From positions 1,922,001-1,986,000 of the forward strand of contig NZ_FMBM01000002.1 of NCBI RefSeq assembly GCF_900094735.1: 64,000 bases of DNA. Reading direction: 5' to 3'. Below, one piece after another: positions 27,447 to 36,053 of the stretch. Below the pieces are notes generated by a model. The model saw only the letters and a list, made by a program, of their open reading frames with translations. It was not told where the DNA came from and did no database searches. Made by a program: the position numbers and the translations under genes. Origin of the DNA: Saliniramus fredricksonii. Lineage in GTDB: Bacteria > Pseudomonadota > Alphaproteobacteria > Rhizobiales > Beijerinckiaceae. Each line of letters starts with the position of its first letter. Position 1 is the first letter of the stretch.

Positions 27447-28514
27447 ATGGACGCGCTACCTCCCGACCGGGCAACCAAACCCGTCATGACAAGGATGGAG
27501 CGCGTGGGCGTCGTCGTACCTTTCGAAGACAAGGCCGAGCCCGGCATCGGGCGTCTCGTCGATCTGACCAGGGCTGATATGGAGCGTGTCAACGCGATGA
27601 TCCTGTCGCGGACCGGCTCCGACGTCACCATGATCCCGGAAGTTGCCAACCATCTGATCTCGTCGGGCGGCAAGCGGCTGCGCCCGATGCTGACCCTGGC
27701 AACGGCCCAGCTGACGGGCTATGAGGGCGCCGGTCACGTCAAGCTCGCCGCTGCCGTCGAATTCATGCACACCGCAACCCTGCTGCACGACGATGTCGTC
27801 GATGAAAGCGACATGCGGCGTGGCAAGATCGCAGCGCGCATCCGCTGGGGCAACGAGGCGAGCGTGCTCGTCGGCGATTTCCTGCTCGGCCAGGCCTTCC
27901 GCATGATGGTCGAGGTGGGCAGCCTGCGCGCGCTGGAAATCCTCTCCGCCGCAGCCTGCCTGATCGCCGAGGGCGAGGTCATGCAGCTCGCTGCCGCCAA
28001 GAATACCGAGACCAACGAGGACGAGTATCTCGCCATCATCCGCGGCAAGACGGCGGAGCTCTTCGCCGCCGCCTGCGAGGTCGGCCCCGTCATCGCCGAA
28101 CGCCCCAAGGCGGAGATCGCCGCCTGCCGCAGCTACGGCATGAATCTCGGCATCGCCTTCCAGCTCATTGACGACGCCCTCGATTACGGCGGAGCCTCGG
28201 CCAATCTGGGCAAGAATACCGGCGATGATTTCCGCGAGGGCAAGATCACCCTGCCGATCGTGCTCTCCTTCCGTCGCGGCAGCGACGAAGACCGCGCCTT
28301 CTTCCGCCGCACTCTCGAAGAGGGCGATATCCGCGACGGCGACCTCGAACACGCGGTCGCCATCATGAAGACATGCGGCGCTCTCGAAGACACGGTCGAA
28401 CGCGCCCGCCATTACGGCGCCATGGCCCGCGACGCGCTCGCCATCTTCCCCCAGGGTCCGATGAAGGATGCGCTGGTCGAGACCGTCGATTTCTGCGTTT
28501 TGCGGGGGCATTGA
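27447..28514 (+). CDS. ispB: octaprenyl-diphosphate-synthase-type polyprenyl synthetase
   Basis: 355 residues. Condenses isopentenyl diphosphate onto allylic primers to make the side chain of ubiquinone. Both Asp-rich motifs are intact: DDVVD at about 115-119 and DDALD at about 242-246. GKRLRPML and the short-product residues before the first DDxxD fit a long-chain (IspB-like) enzyme. GGAAAGGCGGC precedes the ATG at 27447; other ATGs at 27486 and 27495 are also plausible and closer to the family's usual length. The reading frame is open upstream through the divergent DUF2007 gene, which is spurious. Confidence 0.93.
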   Translation: MDALPPDRATKPVMTRMERVGVVVPFEDKAEPGIGRLVDLTRADMERVNAMILSRTGSDVTMIPEVANHLISSGGKRLRPMLTLATAQLTGYEGAGHVKLAAAVEFMHTATLLHDDVVDESDMRRGKIAARIRWGNEASVLVGDFLLGQAFRMMVEVGSLRALEILSAAACLIAEGEVMQLAAAKNTETNEDEYLAIIRGKTAELFAAACEVGPVIAERPKAEIAACRSYGMNLGIAFQLIDDALDYGGASANLGKNTGDDFREGKITLPIVLSFRRGSDEDRAFFRRTLEEGDIRDGDLEHAVAIMKTCGALEDTVERARHYGAMARDALAIFPQGPMKDALVETVDFCVLRGH

Positions 28515-28875
28515 GGGGGGGCGAGGTCGGATCACCCTCGCCGAAGCTGTCACGCGGGGCGTCCATGACATCATGACGTTTCGACAGAAACTGCGGATCC
28601 GCAGGTGGAACCGTCGCGAATGAAGCCAGCTCGGTTGGGTGGTGATCGTCGGCCTGCGCCCAGGCGGGGCTGCATCGTCTGTGTTCGCGCGTGTTGCACG
28701 CACCGCGAAAGGCTTTCCACGCGGTAAATCCTTGCGGCTGTCATCCAGAAGCGAAGCCCCATATTGCTGGCCGCCACATACGACTGGAAAACCTGGCAAT
28801 CATATATTGCGCATTCGGCCGTGATGCACCACCTCGGTATCACGATCAGATTGACATTACGAGGATGTTCGTATA
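28515..28875. other. intergenic region upstream of the toxin-antitoxin pair
   Basis: 361 bases without a supported gene; a 90-codon frame on the minus strand lacks a ribosome binding site. Near the 3' end lie TTGACA (28851-28856) and TATAAT (28872-28877), a consensus promoter pair but with a 15-base spacer, and the second hexamer covers the toxin start codon at 28876. Confidence 0.5.
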
Positions 28876-29172
28876 ATGCAGAGATTAGGGTTTAGTGAGG
28901 CGAAGCGGCGGGTCATCGCCGCACTTGATGGCGGGCAATACCAAAATGCTGCACGCAATGAAATTGAAACCAAAAATCAGCTCCAGACGGGGCAGATTTC
29001 TGCACAAGCATTAAGTGCAGTTCTGCTTCGAAGCAAAGGCCAGCATCATTCTTCGTCACCGCATCACCAGGTGGCGGATATTGAAGTTCATGTGATCAAG
29101 ATTGATGGCTGGTATATAAAATTCTTCTTTCTCAATGATCCTGAAACCGTATTTATCAGCGTACACAGATGA
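28876..29172 (+). CDS. putative MqsR-like toxin of a type II toxin-antitoxin pair
   Basis: 98 residues. The N-terminal half is basic and helical (FSEAKRRVIAALDGG). The C-terminal 36 residues form a hydrophobic beta stretch, VADIEVHVIKIDGWYIKFFF...TVFISVHR, like the last strands of MqsR and related RelE-fold mRNA interferases, where a Lys and Tyr on these strands are catalytic. Its stop overlaps the antitoxin start by four bases (ATGA), and toxin-first order matches mqsRA. GAGG is eleven bases upstream of the ATG. It could equally be another family of small RNases. The identification rests mainly on the partner gene. Confidence 0.6.
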   Translation: MQRLGFSEAKRRVIAALDGGQYQNAARNEIETKNQLQTGQISAQALSAVLLRSKGQHHSSSPHHQVADIEVHVIKIDGWYIKFFFLNDPETVFISVHR

Positions 29173-29804
29173 GAAGCATCATGAAAATTTACGAAGCAGG
29201 CGAGAAATCGCAAGCGATTTGCGAACACTGCAAATCCCTCGTCCCGACCACATTCAAATACCGTGACGTCCCTTTCGATGACGGGAGCGGGAACGTCAAG
29301 GATATTCTCGTCGCGGTCTGTGACAACTGCGACGCTGTCGTCGCCATACCGGCGCAATCGACACCGGCGATCAAGCGGGCGCGGGATAATGCGGAGATCA
29401 CGCTCGAAGTTTCTGTCTCGGCGCGCGATCTGGCAGTGCTGGATTTTGTGGCATGGCGCATTGATGAGGCGGCGACGGCGCGGTTTCGCAAATCGCTGAT
29501 CGCCCACTTCCTCAAGCGCCTCGAAGACGACCCGGAGGCGCCGCAAAGGCTCGCCGAAAAAAACAAACAGTTTGCTTCTGCGCGTAAAGGCCCGAACCGG
29601 GTGAATATCCCGCGCAAACGTCTCTCCTGCAAAATCTCCCCGGCAACTGATGCGCGGGTGGACCAGCTGATGCGAGCCTCCGGGCTCAGGAAGAGCGATT
29701 TCATGAAGGCCGTCATCGGCGAGATCGAGGACACGCTGGTGCGGCAGGAGGCACCCGCAGATCTGGCTCTGCTGCGCAATGTGGCCGCCGTGGTGAACGC
29801 CTGA
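29169..29804 (+). CDS. putative antitoxin: YgiT-type zinc finger plus ribbon-helix-helix-like C-terminus
   Basis: 211 residues, long for an antitoxin. The N-terminal 60 residues hold CxxC (C18, C21) and CDNC (C51, C54), the zinc site of YgiT/MqsA-type antitoxins. MqsA then normally has a helix-turn-helix; here residues 70-115 (SVSARDLAVLDFVAWRIDEAATARFRKSLIAHFL) and 142-182 (RKRLSCKISPATDARVDQLMRASGLRKSDFMK..) look more like ribbon-helix-helix units, with a strand followed by two helices. The ATG at 29169 gives an ATGA overlap with the toxin; ATG at 29181 has GAGAAG before it and is also possible. DNA binding and autoregulation are expected from the family, not shown. Confidence 0.62.
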   Translation: MRSIMKIYEAGEKSQAICEHCKSLVPTTFKYRDVPFDDGSGNVKDILVAVCDNCDAVVAIPAQSTPAIKRARDNAEITLEVSVSARDLAVLDFVAWRIDEAATARFRKSLIAHFLKRLEDDPEAPQRLAEKNKQFASARKGPNRVNIPRKRLSCKISPATDARVDQLMRASGLRKSDFMKAVIGEIEDTLVRQEAPADLALLRNVAAVVNA

Positions 29805-29920
29805 CCCACCGCTTCACCACCCCCCTCCCCCGATTTTTCCGCAATCGCCGCGAAAGCGCTTGTAGCCGTCAAATCGATCTGCTAGATGCTGCGCCGCGCC
29901 CCGGGAAAAGGGGCTGCGTT

Positions 29921-30007
29921 GCGGCCGTGGCGGAATCGGTAGACGCGCTAGCTTGAGGTGCTAGTCCTCGAAAGGGGGTGGAGGTTCAAATCCTCTCGGC
30001 CGCACCA
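29921..30007 (+). tRNA. tRNA-Leu (anticodon GAG)
   Basis: 87 bases including an encoded CCA. Acceptor stem GCGGCCG pairs with CGGCCGC, followed by ACCA. The anticodon arm is CTAGC-TTGAGGT-GCTAG, giving anticodon GAG, which reads CUU/CUC leucine codons. The long variable arm CCTCGAAAGGGGG is of class II, as expected of tRNA-Leu, and the T-arm is GAGGTTCAAATCCTC. No other tRNA lies in the window. Confidence 0.97.
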
Positions 30008-30096
30008 TCGAAACGGATCGGGGCTTGTTCGAAGCCGGATCCGATGCCCGGGAACCGGGCGCTCCCTTTCAGCGATAATCCCGCCCATTCGCACCC

Positions 30097-31242
30097 TCAG
30101 CGCGCGACGAGATTGCCCTCGAAATCGATGAAATCGCGCCCCGGCTCTGAGCGCCAGGCAAAAAGCCCGTATTCGCCCAGACTCGCATCGCCCTGTGCGT
30201 CGAAGGCGACGGGGCCGATCTCTGTCATCAGCATGGCACCGCTGCGCAGATATTGCGCGACGGCCTGTGCCTCCAGCTCCGGCACATGGTCGCGCGCTTC
30301 CTCCAGAACCCGCAGGGCGACGAAGCTCATCAGCGCGGTGCGACCGCCTTCGAGCCCCGTCGCATCGAGCGATTCCTGCAGGGGGCGGTCGTAGGAATCG
30401 CGCGGCAGCGCCGCCGTCATCAGCGCGCCTTCCGCAGCATCGCCCGCACGCTCGGTGAATTGCGGCGAGATCGCCCCCTCACCCGTGACGAAGGTCGCCT
30501 CCAGCCCCGCCTCGCGCATCTGGCGCAGGATGATTCCCGCTTCCTCCGCCATGCCACCGAAATAGAGCGCATCGATCTGCGCCTCCGCCAGGCTGCGGAT
30601 CAGCGCGCCATAGTCTGATTCGCCTGGATCGATCCCGCTATAGAGCGCATCCTCAAGGCCGAGATCGTTCATCACCTGCCGCGTGCGGTCGGCGAGGCCC
30701 TTGCCGAAGGCGGATTTGTCATGCACGACGGCAACCCGGCGACCGGCATATTCCGTCGCCAGGTAGCGCCCCGAGACCTGGGCCTGGGCATCGTCGCGCG
30801 GGGCGAGCCGAAACAGGTTCCAGCCCCCATCCTGCGTCAGCAGCGGATCGGTCGCCGTCGGCGTCAGCATCAGGATATCCGCATCGGCATAACGCGGCGC
30901 CGCGATTGCGGAGGTGCCCGAGGTGAAATGCCCGATCACGGCGAAGATGCCGCGCCCGATCAGATCGTCTGTCACGGACTCCACGCGCGTCGGATCGGCC
31001 ACATCGTCGGCGATAACGATCTCGACCTCCCGGCCACCGAGCCCGCCACGCGCATTGATCTGCTCGGCGGCATGCTCCACCCCCTCGATCATCTGCGCGC
31101 CATAAGGCGCGAGCGGCCCGGACATTGGCCCCGCCACGCCGATCAGCACCGGCTCGGCTCGCGCCGGTTTGGCGATCGCGGCAAGGGCAACCAGAGCGAC
31201 ACAGATGAAGGCCGGAAAGCGCAAGGCGGCGATACGCTCCAT
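30097..31242 (-). CDS. branched-chain amino-acid-type ABC transporter substrate-binding protein
   Basis: 381 residues. A signal peptide covers about residues 1-29 (RFPAFICVALVALAAIAKPARA) and the mature protein begins with VLIGVAGPMSGPLAPYG, as in the LivJ/LivK family of periplasmic binding proteins. GIDPGESDYGALIRSLAEAQIDALYFGG in the middle and DSYDRPLQES later fit the same fold. The ATG at 31242 has AAGGGAG upstream; a TTG six codons earlier is open. No permease or ATPase genes are adjacent, so the transport partners must lie elsewhere. Ligand unknown. Confidence 0.88.
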   Translation of the reverse strand: MERIAALRFPAFICVALVALAAIAKPARAEPVLIGVAGPMSGPLAPYGAQMIEGVEHAAEQINARGGLGGREVEIVIADDVADPTRVESVTDDLIGRGIFAVIGHFTSGTSAIAAPRYADADILMLTPTATDPLLTQDGGWNLFRLAPRDDAQAQVSGRYLATEYAGRRVAVVHDKSAFGKGLADRTRQVMNDLGLEDALYSGIDPGESDYGALIRSLAEAQIDALYFGGMAEEAGIILRQMREAGLEATFVTGEGAISPQFTERAGDAAEGALMTAALPRDSYDRPLQESLDATGLEGGRTALMSFVALRVLEEARDHVPELEAQAVAQYLRSGAMLMTEIGPVAFDAQGDASLGEYGLFAWRSEPGRDFIDFEGNLVAR

Positions 31243-31329
31243 TTTCGGGCTCCCTTTCAACGTCCCGGGAGACTAGGCTCTGGCGGGCACGAGGCCAAGG
31301 CGGCATCGCGCGTAAAAACGGAATTGTCG

Positions 31330-32025
31330 ATGTATCGCCTGCATTACGCCCCCGACAACGCCTCCCTCGCTGTGCGCCTGCTGCTCGAATCGCTCGGCTG
31401 CGCATACGAGACACGCCTCGTCGATCGCGCGGTGCGCGCGCATGAAGGCACGGCATACAGGGCGCTCAATCCGGCTGGCAAGATCCCGGCTCTGGAGACC
31501 CCGCGCGGCGTGATCTTCGAAACAGCCGCGATCCTGCTCTGGCTTGAGGAGACCCATACGGGCAACGCACCGCCCCCGGGGGCGCCCGGGCGCGGGGATT
31601 TCCTGAAATGGCTGTTCTTTGCCGCCAACACCCTGCATGCCGATCTGCGCCTCGTCTTCTACCCGCAGGACAGTGTCGGCGAGGACCACGCGCTGCAGGC
31701 CAACCTGCACGCGCATGTCACGAAGCGGCTTTGCCGGCACTACGCCATTCTCGACGAAGCTGCCGGGGCGGGGCATGGCTTCTTCAACGGCCCTGCTCCG
31801 ACTGCGCCCGATTTCTATATCGCGTCATGCATGCGCTGGTCGGCGCTCTACGGGCCCGGCGGGACCGACTGGTTCTCGCCTGGCGCCTTTCCCAACCTGC
31901 ATCGGCTCGCCCTGCGGCTGGAGGCCTTGCCGGCGGTGGAGCGCGCCGCCGCTGCCGAGGGGCTCGGGCCGGCACCGTTCTCGGCGCCGCAGCCCTGCAA
32001 TCCGCCAGAGGGGAGTGCCGTGTGA
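31330..32025 (+). CDS. glutathione S-transferase family protein
   Basis: 231 residues. Thioredoxin-like N-terminal domain (about 1-80) with the glutathione-binding LNPAGKIPALET and ETAAILLWLEE, where the Glu/Thr pair binds the gamma-glutamyl group, then an all-helical C-terminal domain (about 90-210). Conjugates or reduces with glutathione in the cytoplasm; substrate unknown. The ATG at 31330 begins the conserved region; the frame extends far upstream through the opposite-strand binding protein and is rejected there. 71 bases downstream is glnE, possibly in one transcript. Confidence 0.9.
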   Translation: MYRLHYAPDNASLAVRLLLESLGCAYETRLVDRAVRAHEGTAYRALNPAGKIPALETPRGVIFETAAILLWLEETHTGNAPPPGAPGRGDFLKWLFFAANTLHADLRLVFYPQDSVGEDHALQANLHAHVTKRLCRHYAILDEAAGAGHGFFNGPAPTAPDFYIASCMRWSALYGPGGTDWFSPGAFPNLHRLALRLEALPAVERAAAAEGLGPAPFSAPQPCNPPEGSAV

Positions 32026-32096
32026 GGGCGGCTTGTGGGGGTGTGTGAAATCGCGATAAGGCTGTCGAAAGCGCCATTCGAGAGGATCGGGCCGTA

Positions 32097-35087
32097 ATGA
32101 CGAGCGATGGCAAGAACAGCGCGAAGCATGCACCGCTCGCGCAGCAGATCACCACCACCATCCCGCTGCGCGATGCGAGAGCCGCGCGGGCACGCCTCGA
32201 CGAGCTCGCACAAAACGCCCGCGAGGCGGATGATGCGAAGATTGCCGATGCGCTCGAAGCGCTCTTCGCAGAGAAACAAGTGGCCAATCTCGTCATGGCC
32301 CTGTTCGACCATTCCCCCTTCCTCTCCCGCCTCGCCTCACGCCCCGAGCGGCTGTTGCCGCTGTTGCGCGATGCGCCACAGGAGAGCCATGCCCGGATCG
32401 TCTCGGCCCAGCGCGATTTCTTCCGCACGCAGCACGACAGCGGCATCGATCTCGATGCGGCCGGCGAGGCCTTCCGCAAGGCACGCGCCGAGCACGCCCT
32501 GCTCGTCGCCCTCGCCGATATCGGCGGCGTCTGGGACGTCGACCAGGTCATCCTGGTGCTGTCGGAATTCGCCGATGCTTCCGTTTCCGGGGGCATCGAC
32601 CTGCTTCTGACCGAGCTCGCCGGGCGCGGCAGGATCACGTTGGCGGATCCCGAAAATCCGGGCCCCGGCTCCGGCATCGTCGTGCTGGCGCTCGGCAAGC
32701 ACGGTGCGGGTGAGCTGAATTATTCCTCCGATATCGATCTGGTGGTCTTCTACGACCCGCAGGCGCAATCCCTGCCTGATATCTACGAAGCGCCGAAACT
32801 GTATTCGCGCCTCGCGCAGGGCCTCGTGAAACTGCTCAGCGAACGGACCGGGCACGGCTATGTCCACCGTGTCGATTACCGGCTGCGTCCCGATCCCGGC
32901 TCGACGCCGGTGGCGATCGCCCTGCCCTCAGCCTACTCCTACTACGAAACCGTCGGCCAGAACTGGGAGCGCGCCGCCTTCATCAAGGCGCGCCCGATCG
33001 CCGGCGACCTGTCGCTCGGCGCGGATTTCCTGAAGGATCTCGCGCCCTTCATCTGGCGCAAGTATTTCGACTTCGCCGCCATCGCCGATGTCCATGCCAT
33101 GAAGCGTCAGATCCAGGCGGTGCGCGGCCATGCCGAGATCGCAGTGGCCGGGCACGACATCAAGCTCGGGCGTGGCGGCATCCGCGAGGTCGAGTTCTTC
33201 GTCCAGACCCAGCAACTGGTCTTCGGCGGTCGGCGCCCCGATCTGCGCGGACGGCGCACCCTCGACATGCTCGACCGGCTGCATAAGGATAACTGGATCA
33301 GCGAGGAAGCGCGCACGGAGCTCGCGAGCGCCTATCGCTTCCTGCGCACCATCGAGCACCGCATCCAGATGGTCGCCGACGAGCAGACCCAGCGCCTGCC
33401 CGCAGACGAGAAAGCGCTGACGGATCTCGCGCAATTTGCCGGCTTCAAGACGCTGAAGGCCTTCTCCAAAGCACTCACCGACCATGCACGCAATGTGCAG
33501 AAGCACTACGCCCTGCTCTTCGAGGAAGGCCCCGAACTCGCCTCGGAGGCAGGCAGCCTGATCTTCACCGGCTCCGAAATCGATCCGGAGACGATCGCCA
33601 CGCTGGAGCGGCTCGGCTTTCGCGATCCCGAACGCGCGGCGGAGACGGTGCGCGGCTGGCATTTCGGGCGCCGTTCCGCCATCACCAGCGCCCGCGCGCG
33701 CGAGGTTCTCACCGAACTCACCCCGGCGCTCCTCGCGGCGCTTGGCGGCACCGCCGATCCCGATGGCGCGCTGGCGCGGCTCGACGACGCCTTCGGCAAG
33801 ATGCCGGCGGCGGTCGAGCTGATGATGATCCTCATCAACCATGACGAGTTGCTCACGCTCTTTGCCGATCTCCTCGGCACCGCGCCGCGTCTGGCCGAGA
33901 CCGTGGCGCGGCGCCCGCATGTGCTCGATGCGGTGATCGACCCCGCCTTCACCGATCCCGTGGTGGATGAGCAAGCCATCGCCGAACAGGTGCGCGAGAT
34001 CATCGGCAATCCACCCTCTTTCGAGGATTTTCTCGACCGCACCCGCGACGCCACGCGCCAGCTCAATTTCGTCGCGGGCGCGCGGATGCTCTCGGGCGTC
34101 TTCACCGCCGAGCGCGCCGGCGCGGCCCAGGCCGCCGTGGCCCAGGCCGTGATCCAGGCCTCGTTCGAGCGCGTGCGCGCGGCGTTCGAGGCGGATTACG
34201 GCACGATCCCCGGCGGGCGGGTCGCCATTCTCGGGCTCGGGCGGCTGGGCGCGCGTGATCTCACCGCCACTTCCGATCTCGATCTCGTCATCATTTATGA
34301 TTTCGACCCCGACAACCGCGAGAGCGACGGGCGCAAATCGCTCGACGCCATCGCCTATCACCAGCGCCTGACGCAGCGTCTCGTCTCGGCACTGACCGCG
34401 CCGACCCGGCGCGGCGCGCTCTACGAGGTCGATCTGCGCCTGCGCCCGATGGGCGGCAAGGGACCAGTGGCGAGCCAGTTCCGCGGCTTTCGCCATTATC
34501 AGGAGAACGAAGCCGATCTGTGGGAGCATATGGCGCTCACCCGCGCCCGCGTCGTGGGAGGCGATGCCGATTTTGCGGCGCAGGTGGAGGACGTCATCGC
34601 GCAGATCATCGCCCTGCCCCGCGATTTCACGGAGGTGGCGCGCGAGGTCACCGCGATGCGCAAGCTGATCGCGCAGGAGAAGGGCGAGGATGATCCGTGG
34701 GATCTCAAGCTCGCGGCGGGCGGGCTCACGGATCTCGATTTTCTCACCCAGGCGCTGATCCTCGGCCACGCATCAGAGCACCCCGATCTGATCCACTGCC
34801 TGCCGGCCCTGGTGCTCCAGCGCGCCGGAGAGCTCGGCCTGATCAAGCCCGAGCACGCCACGGACCTGTCGAATGCCCAGAGCCTGCTCTCGCGCATCCT
34901 GCACTGGGAGCGCCTGACCATCGAGGGCCGTTTCGACCCCGAATCCGCCCCCGCCCCGATCCTGCGCCGCCTCGCGGCGGAAGCCGGCGTGCCCGATCTC
35001 GAGCGCCTCGAAAAAGAACTCGCCGACACCCGCAAGATGGTGCGCAAGCTGTTCCAGCATTATCTGGAAGGCGGATCGTCGACCTGA
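32097..35087 (+). CDS. glnE: bifunctional glutamine synthetase adenylyltransferase/deadenylyltransferase
   Basis: 996 residues, full length. Controls glutamine synthetase activity by adding or removing AMP in response to PII. Two nucleotidyltransferase domains: the N-terminal (deadenylylating) one has SSDIDLVVFYD at about 209-219 and the C-terminal (adenylylating) one has TSDLDLVIIYDFD at about 725-737, both with the Asp pair that binds metal. The 3' end overlaps the convergent TetR gene by 28 bases. No glnA or glnB is in the window, so the rest of the nitrogen circuit is elsewhere. Confidence 0.97.
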   Translation: MTSDGKNSAKHAPLAQQITTTIPLRDARAARARLDELAQNAREADDAKIADALEALFAEKQVANLVMALFDHSPFLSRLASRPERLLPLLRDAPQESHARIVSAQRDFFRTQHDSGIDLDAAGEAFRKARAEHALLVALADIGGVWDVDQVILVLSEFADASVSGGIDLLLTELAGRGRITLADPENPGPGSGIVVLALGKHGAGELNYSSDIDLVVFYDPQAQSLPDIYEAPKLYSRLAQGLVKLLSERTGHGYVHRVDYRLRPDPGSTPVAIALPSAYSYYETVGQNWERAAFIKARPIAGDLSLGADFLKDLAPFIWRKYFDFAAIADVHAMKRQIQAVRGHAEIAVAGHDIKLGRGGIREVEFFVQTQQLVFGGRRPDLRGRRTLDMLDRLHKDNWISEEARTELASAYRFLRTIEHRIQMVADEQTQRLPADEKALTDLAQFAGFKTLKAFSKALTDHARNVQKHYALLFEEGPELASEAGSLIFTGSEIDPETIATLERLGFRDPERAAETVRGWHFGRRSAITSARAREVLTELTPALLAALGGTADPDGALARLDDAFGKMPAAVELMMILINHDELLTLFADLLGTAPRLAETVARRPHVLDAVIDPAFTDPVVDEQAIAEQVREIIGNPPSFEDFLDRTRDATRQLNFVAGARMLSGVFTAERAGAAQAAVAQAVIQASFERVRAAFEADYGTIPGGRVAILGLGRLGARDLTATSDLDLVIIYDFDPDNRESDGRKSLDAIAYHQRLTQRLVSALTAPTRRGALYEVDLRLRPMGGKGPVASQFRGFRHYQENEADLWEHMALTRARVVGGDADFAAQVEDVIAQIIALPRDFTEVAREVTAMRKLIAQEKGEDDPWDLKLAAGGLTDLDFLTQALILGHASEHPDLIHCLPALVLQRAGELGLIKPEHATDLSNAQSLLSRILHWERLTIEGRFDPESAPAPILRRLAAEAGVPDLERLEKELADTRKMVRKLFQHYLEGGSST

Positions 35088-35665
35088 CCGATCAGCGCCG
35101 GCATGACCGCTTCGATCGGCAAAGCGGGGCCGTTTTCATCGGCGCAGAGGAGACCGGTAAGGGCGAGCTGGCTGTAACCGTGGACGATGGCCCAGAGCAG
35201 GATTTCCGCGCGCCGCCTTGCATCTGGGGCGCCGTCATAGAGCGGCTCCAGCCCCTCGGCGATATCAGCGAGTACGCCGTAACTCTCCGCGCCGGCCTGT
35301 TGCAGATCGGGATCAGAGAATTCCGCGTCACGGGTGGAAAACATCAGCGTGAACAGATGCGGATGCGTGGTCGCGAAACGCACATAGCCCTGCATCGCGG
35401 CGAAGCGCCGGGCTTGGCGATCTGCATCGGGGGGCAGGCCCGCGCGCATGAAGGCGGCGTGGCGGCGAAAGCCCTCGGCGGCGATCGCCGTCTTCAATCC
35501 CCGCACCCCGTCGAAATGGCGTTGCGGCGCCGCATGGCTGACACCGACCCGCGCCGCGATCGCCCGCAATGACAGGCCCTCCGGCCCGACTTCTTCCAGC
35601 AGCGCGATTCCGGCATCCACGAGCGCCTGTTTGAGATCGCCGTGGTGGTAGGGTTTTTCGATCAT
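35060..35665 (-). CDS. TetR/AcrR family transcriptional regulator
   Basis: 201 residues. N-terminal helix-turn-helix at about 10-55 (DAGIALLEEVGPEGLSLRAIAARVGVSHAAPQRHFDG) is the standard TetR layout, with the recognition helix at VSHAAPQRHF. The C-terminal ligand-binding half (70-195) is helical and unconserved. The start is ATG 35665. Its 3' end overlaps glnE by 28 bases on the opposite strand. It is divergent from a run of membrane-protein genes, and a perfect palindrome at 35739-35753 lies in the shared 154-base gap, so it probably represses itself and those genes. Confidence 0.88.
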   Translation of the reverse strand: MIEKPYHHGDLKQALVDAGIALLEEVGPEGLSLRAIAARVGVSHAAPQRHFDGVRGLKTAIAAEGFRRHAAFMRAGLPPDADRQARRFAAMQGYVRFATTHPHLFTLMFSTRDAEFSDPDLQQAGAESYGVLADIAEGLEPLYDGAPDARRRAEILLWAIVHGYSQLALTGLLCADENGPALPIEAVMPALIGQVDDPPSR

Positions 35666-35738
35666 GAATCGATTGTGGCCCGCGATGTTTCCGCCGTCAA
35701 CTTTTTGCTTGACGCCAGGCCTGCCTTCAGGCACATAA

Positions 35739-35753
35739 GTTTCCATTGGAAAC
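35739..35753. promoter_or_regulatory. perfect palindrome, likely TetR operator
   Basis: GTTTCCATTGGAAAC: seven-base arms around a central T, with no mismatch. It lies 74 bases upstream of the TetR start and 67 bases upstream of the first membrane-protein gene. A TTGACG at 35709-35714 followed by ACATAA near 35733 could be a rightward promoter, so the palindrome would overlap the start of transcription. A binding role is inferred from the divergent TetR layout. Confidence 0.75.
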
Positions 35754-35819
35754 ATTGGTGGATGATCCCGGCTCGCTGAAGGCCGTGACCCAGCGATGCC
35801 AGCGACAAGGGAGCATCTC

Positions 35820-36053
35820 ATGCACGATGCGACACGCCGCAAGACCATACAATGGGCGCATATCCTGCTCGCCGCCTGCCTCGGCGGATTTCTCTACTCG
35901 CCGCTCAGCATGATTCCGGAGGCTCGTGCCGCCGTGCTCTACGGCGTTTTCCCGGTCATCGCCCTGACCGGGCTGATCCTCTGGCAATGGGGGCGGCTGA
36001 AGCGGCTCTTCGTCCGCCGCCGCAACCGGGCCGGCCAGGGAGGCTCATCATGA
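35820..36053 (+). CDS. small two-helix membrane protein
   Basis: 77 residues. Hydrophobic segments at about 13-33 and 40-58, then a basic tail (RLKRLFVRRRNRAGQGGSS). AAGGGAG before the ATG at 35820 decides the start over an ATG at 35796. It overlaps the next gene by four bases (ATGA). No family recognised. First gene of the run facing the TetR regulator. Confidence 0.68.
   Translation: MHDATRRKTIQWAHILLAACLGGFLYSPLSMIPEARAAVLYGVFPVIALTGLILWQWGRLKRLFVRRRNRAGQGGSS

Noticed and set aside
28571-28843. 90-codon frame on the minus strand upstream of the toxin
   Set aside because: No ribosome binding site and no recognisable features.
32928-34769. 613-codon frame on the minus strand
   Set aside because: Antisense shadow of glnE, whose nucleotidyltransferase motifs are clear on the other strand.
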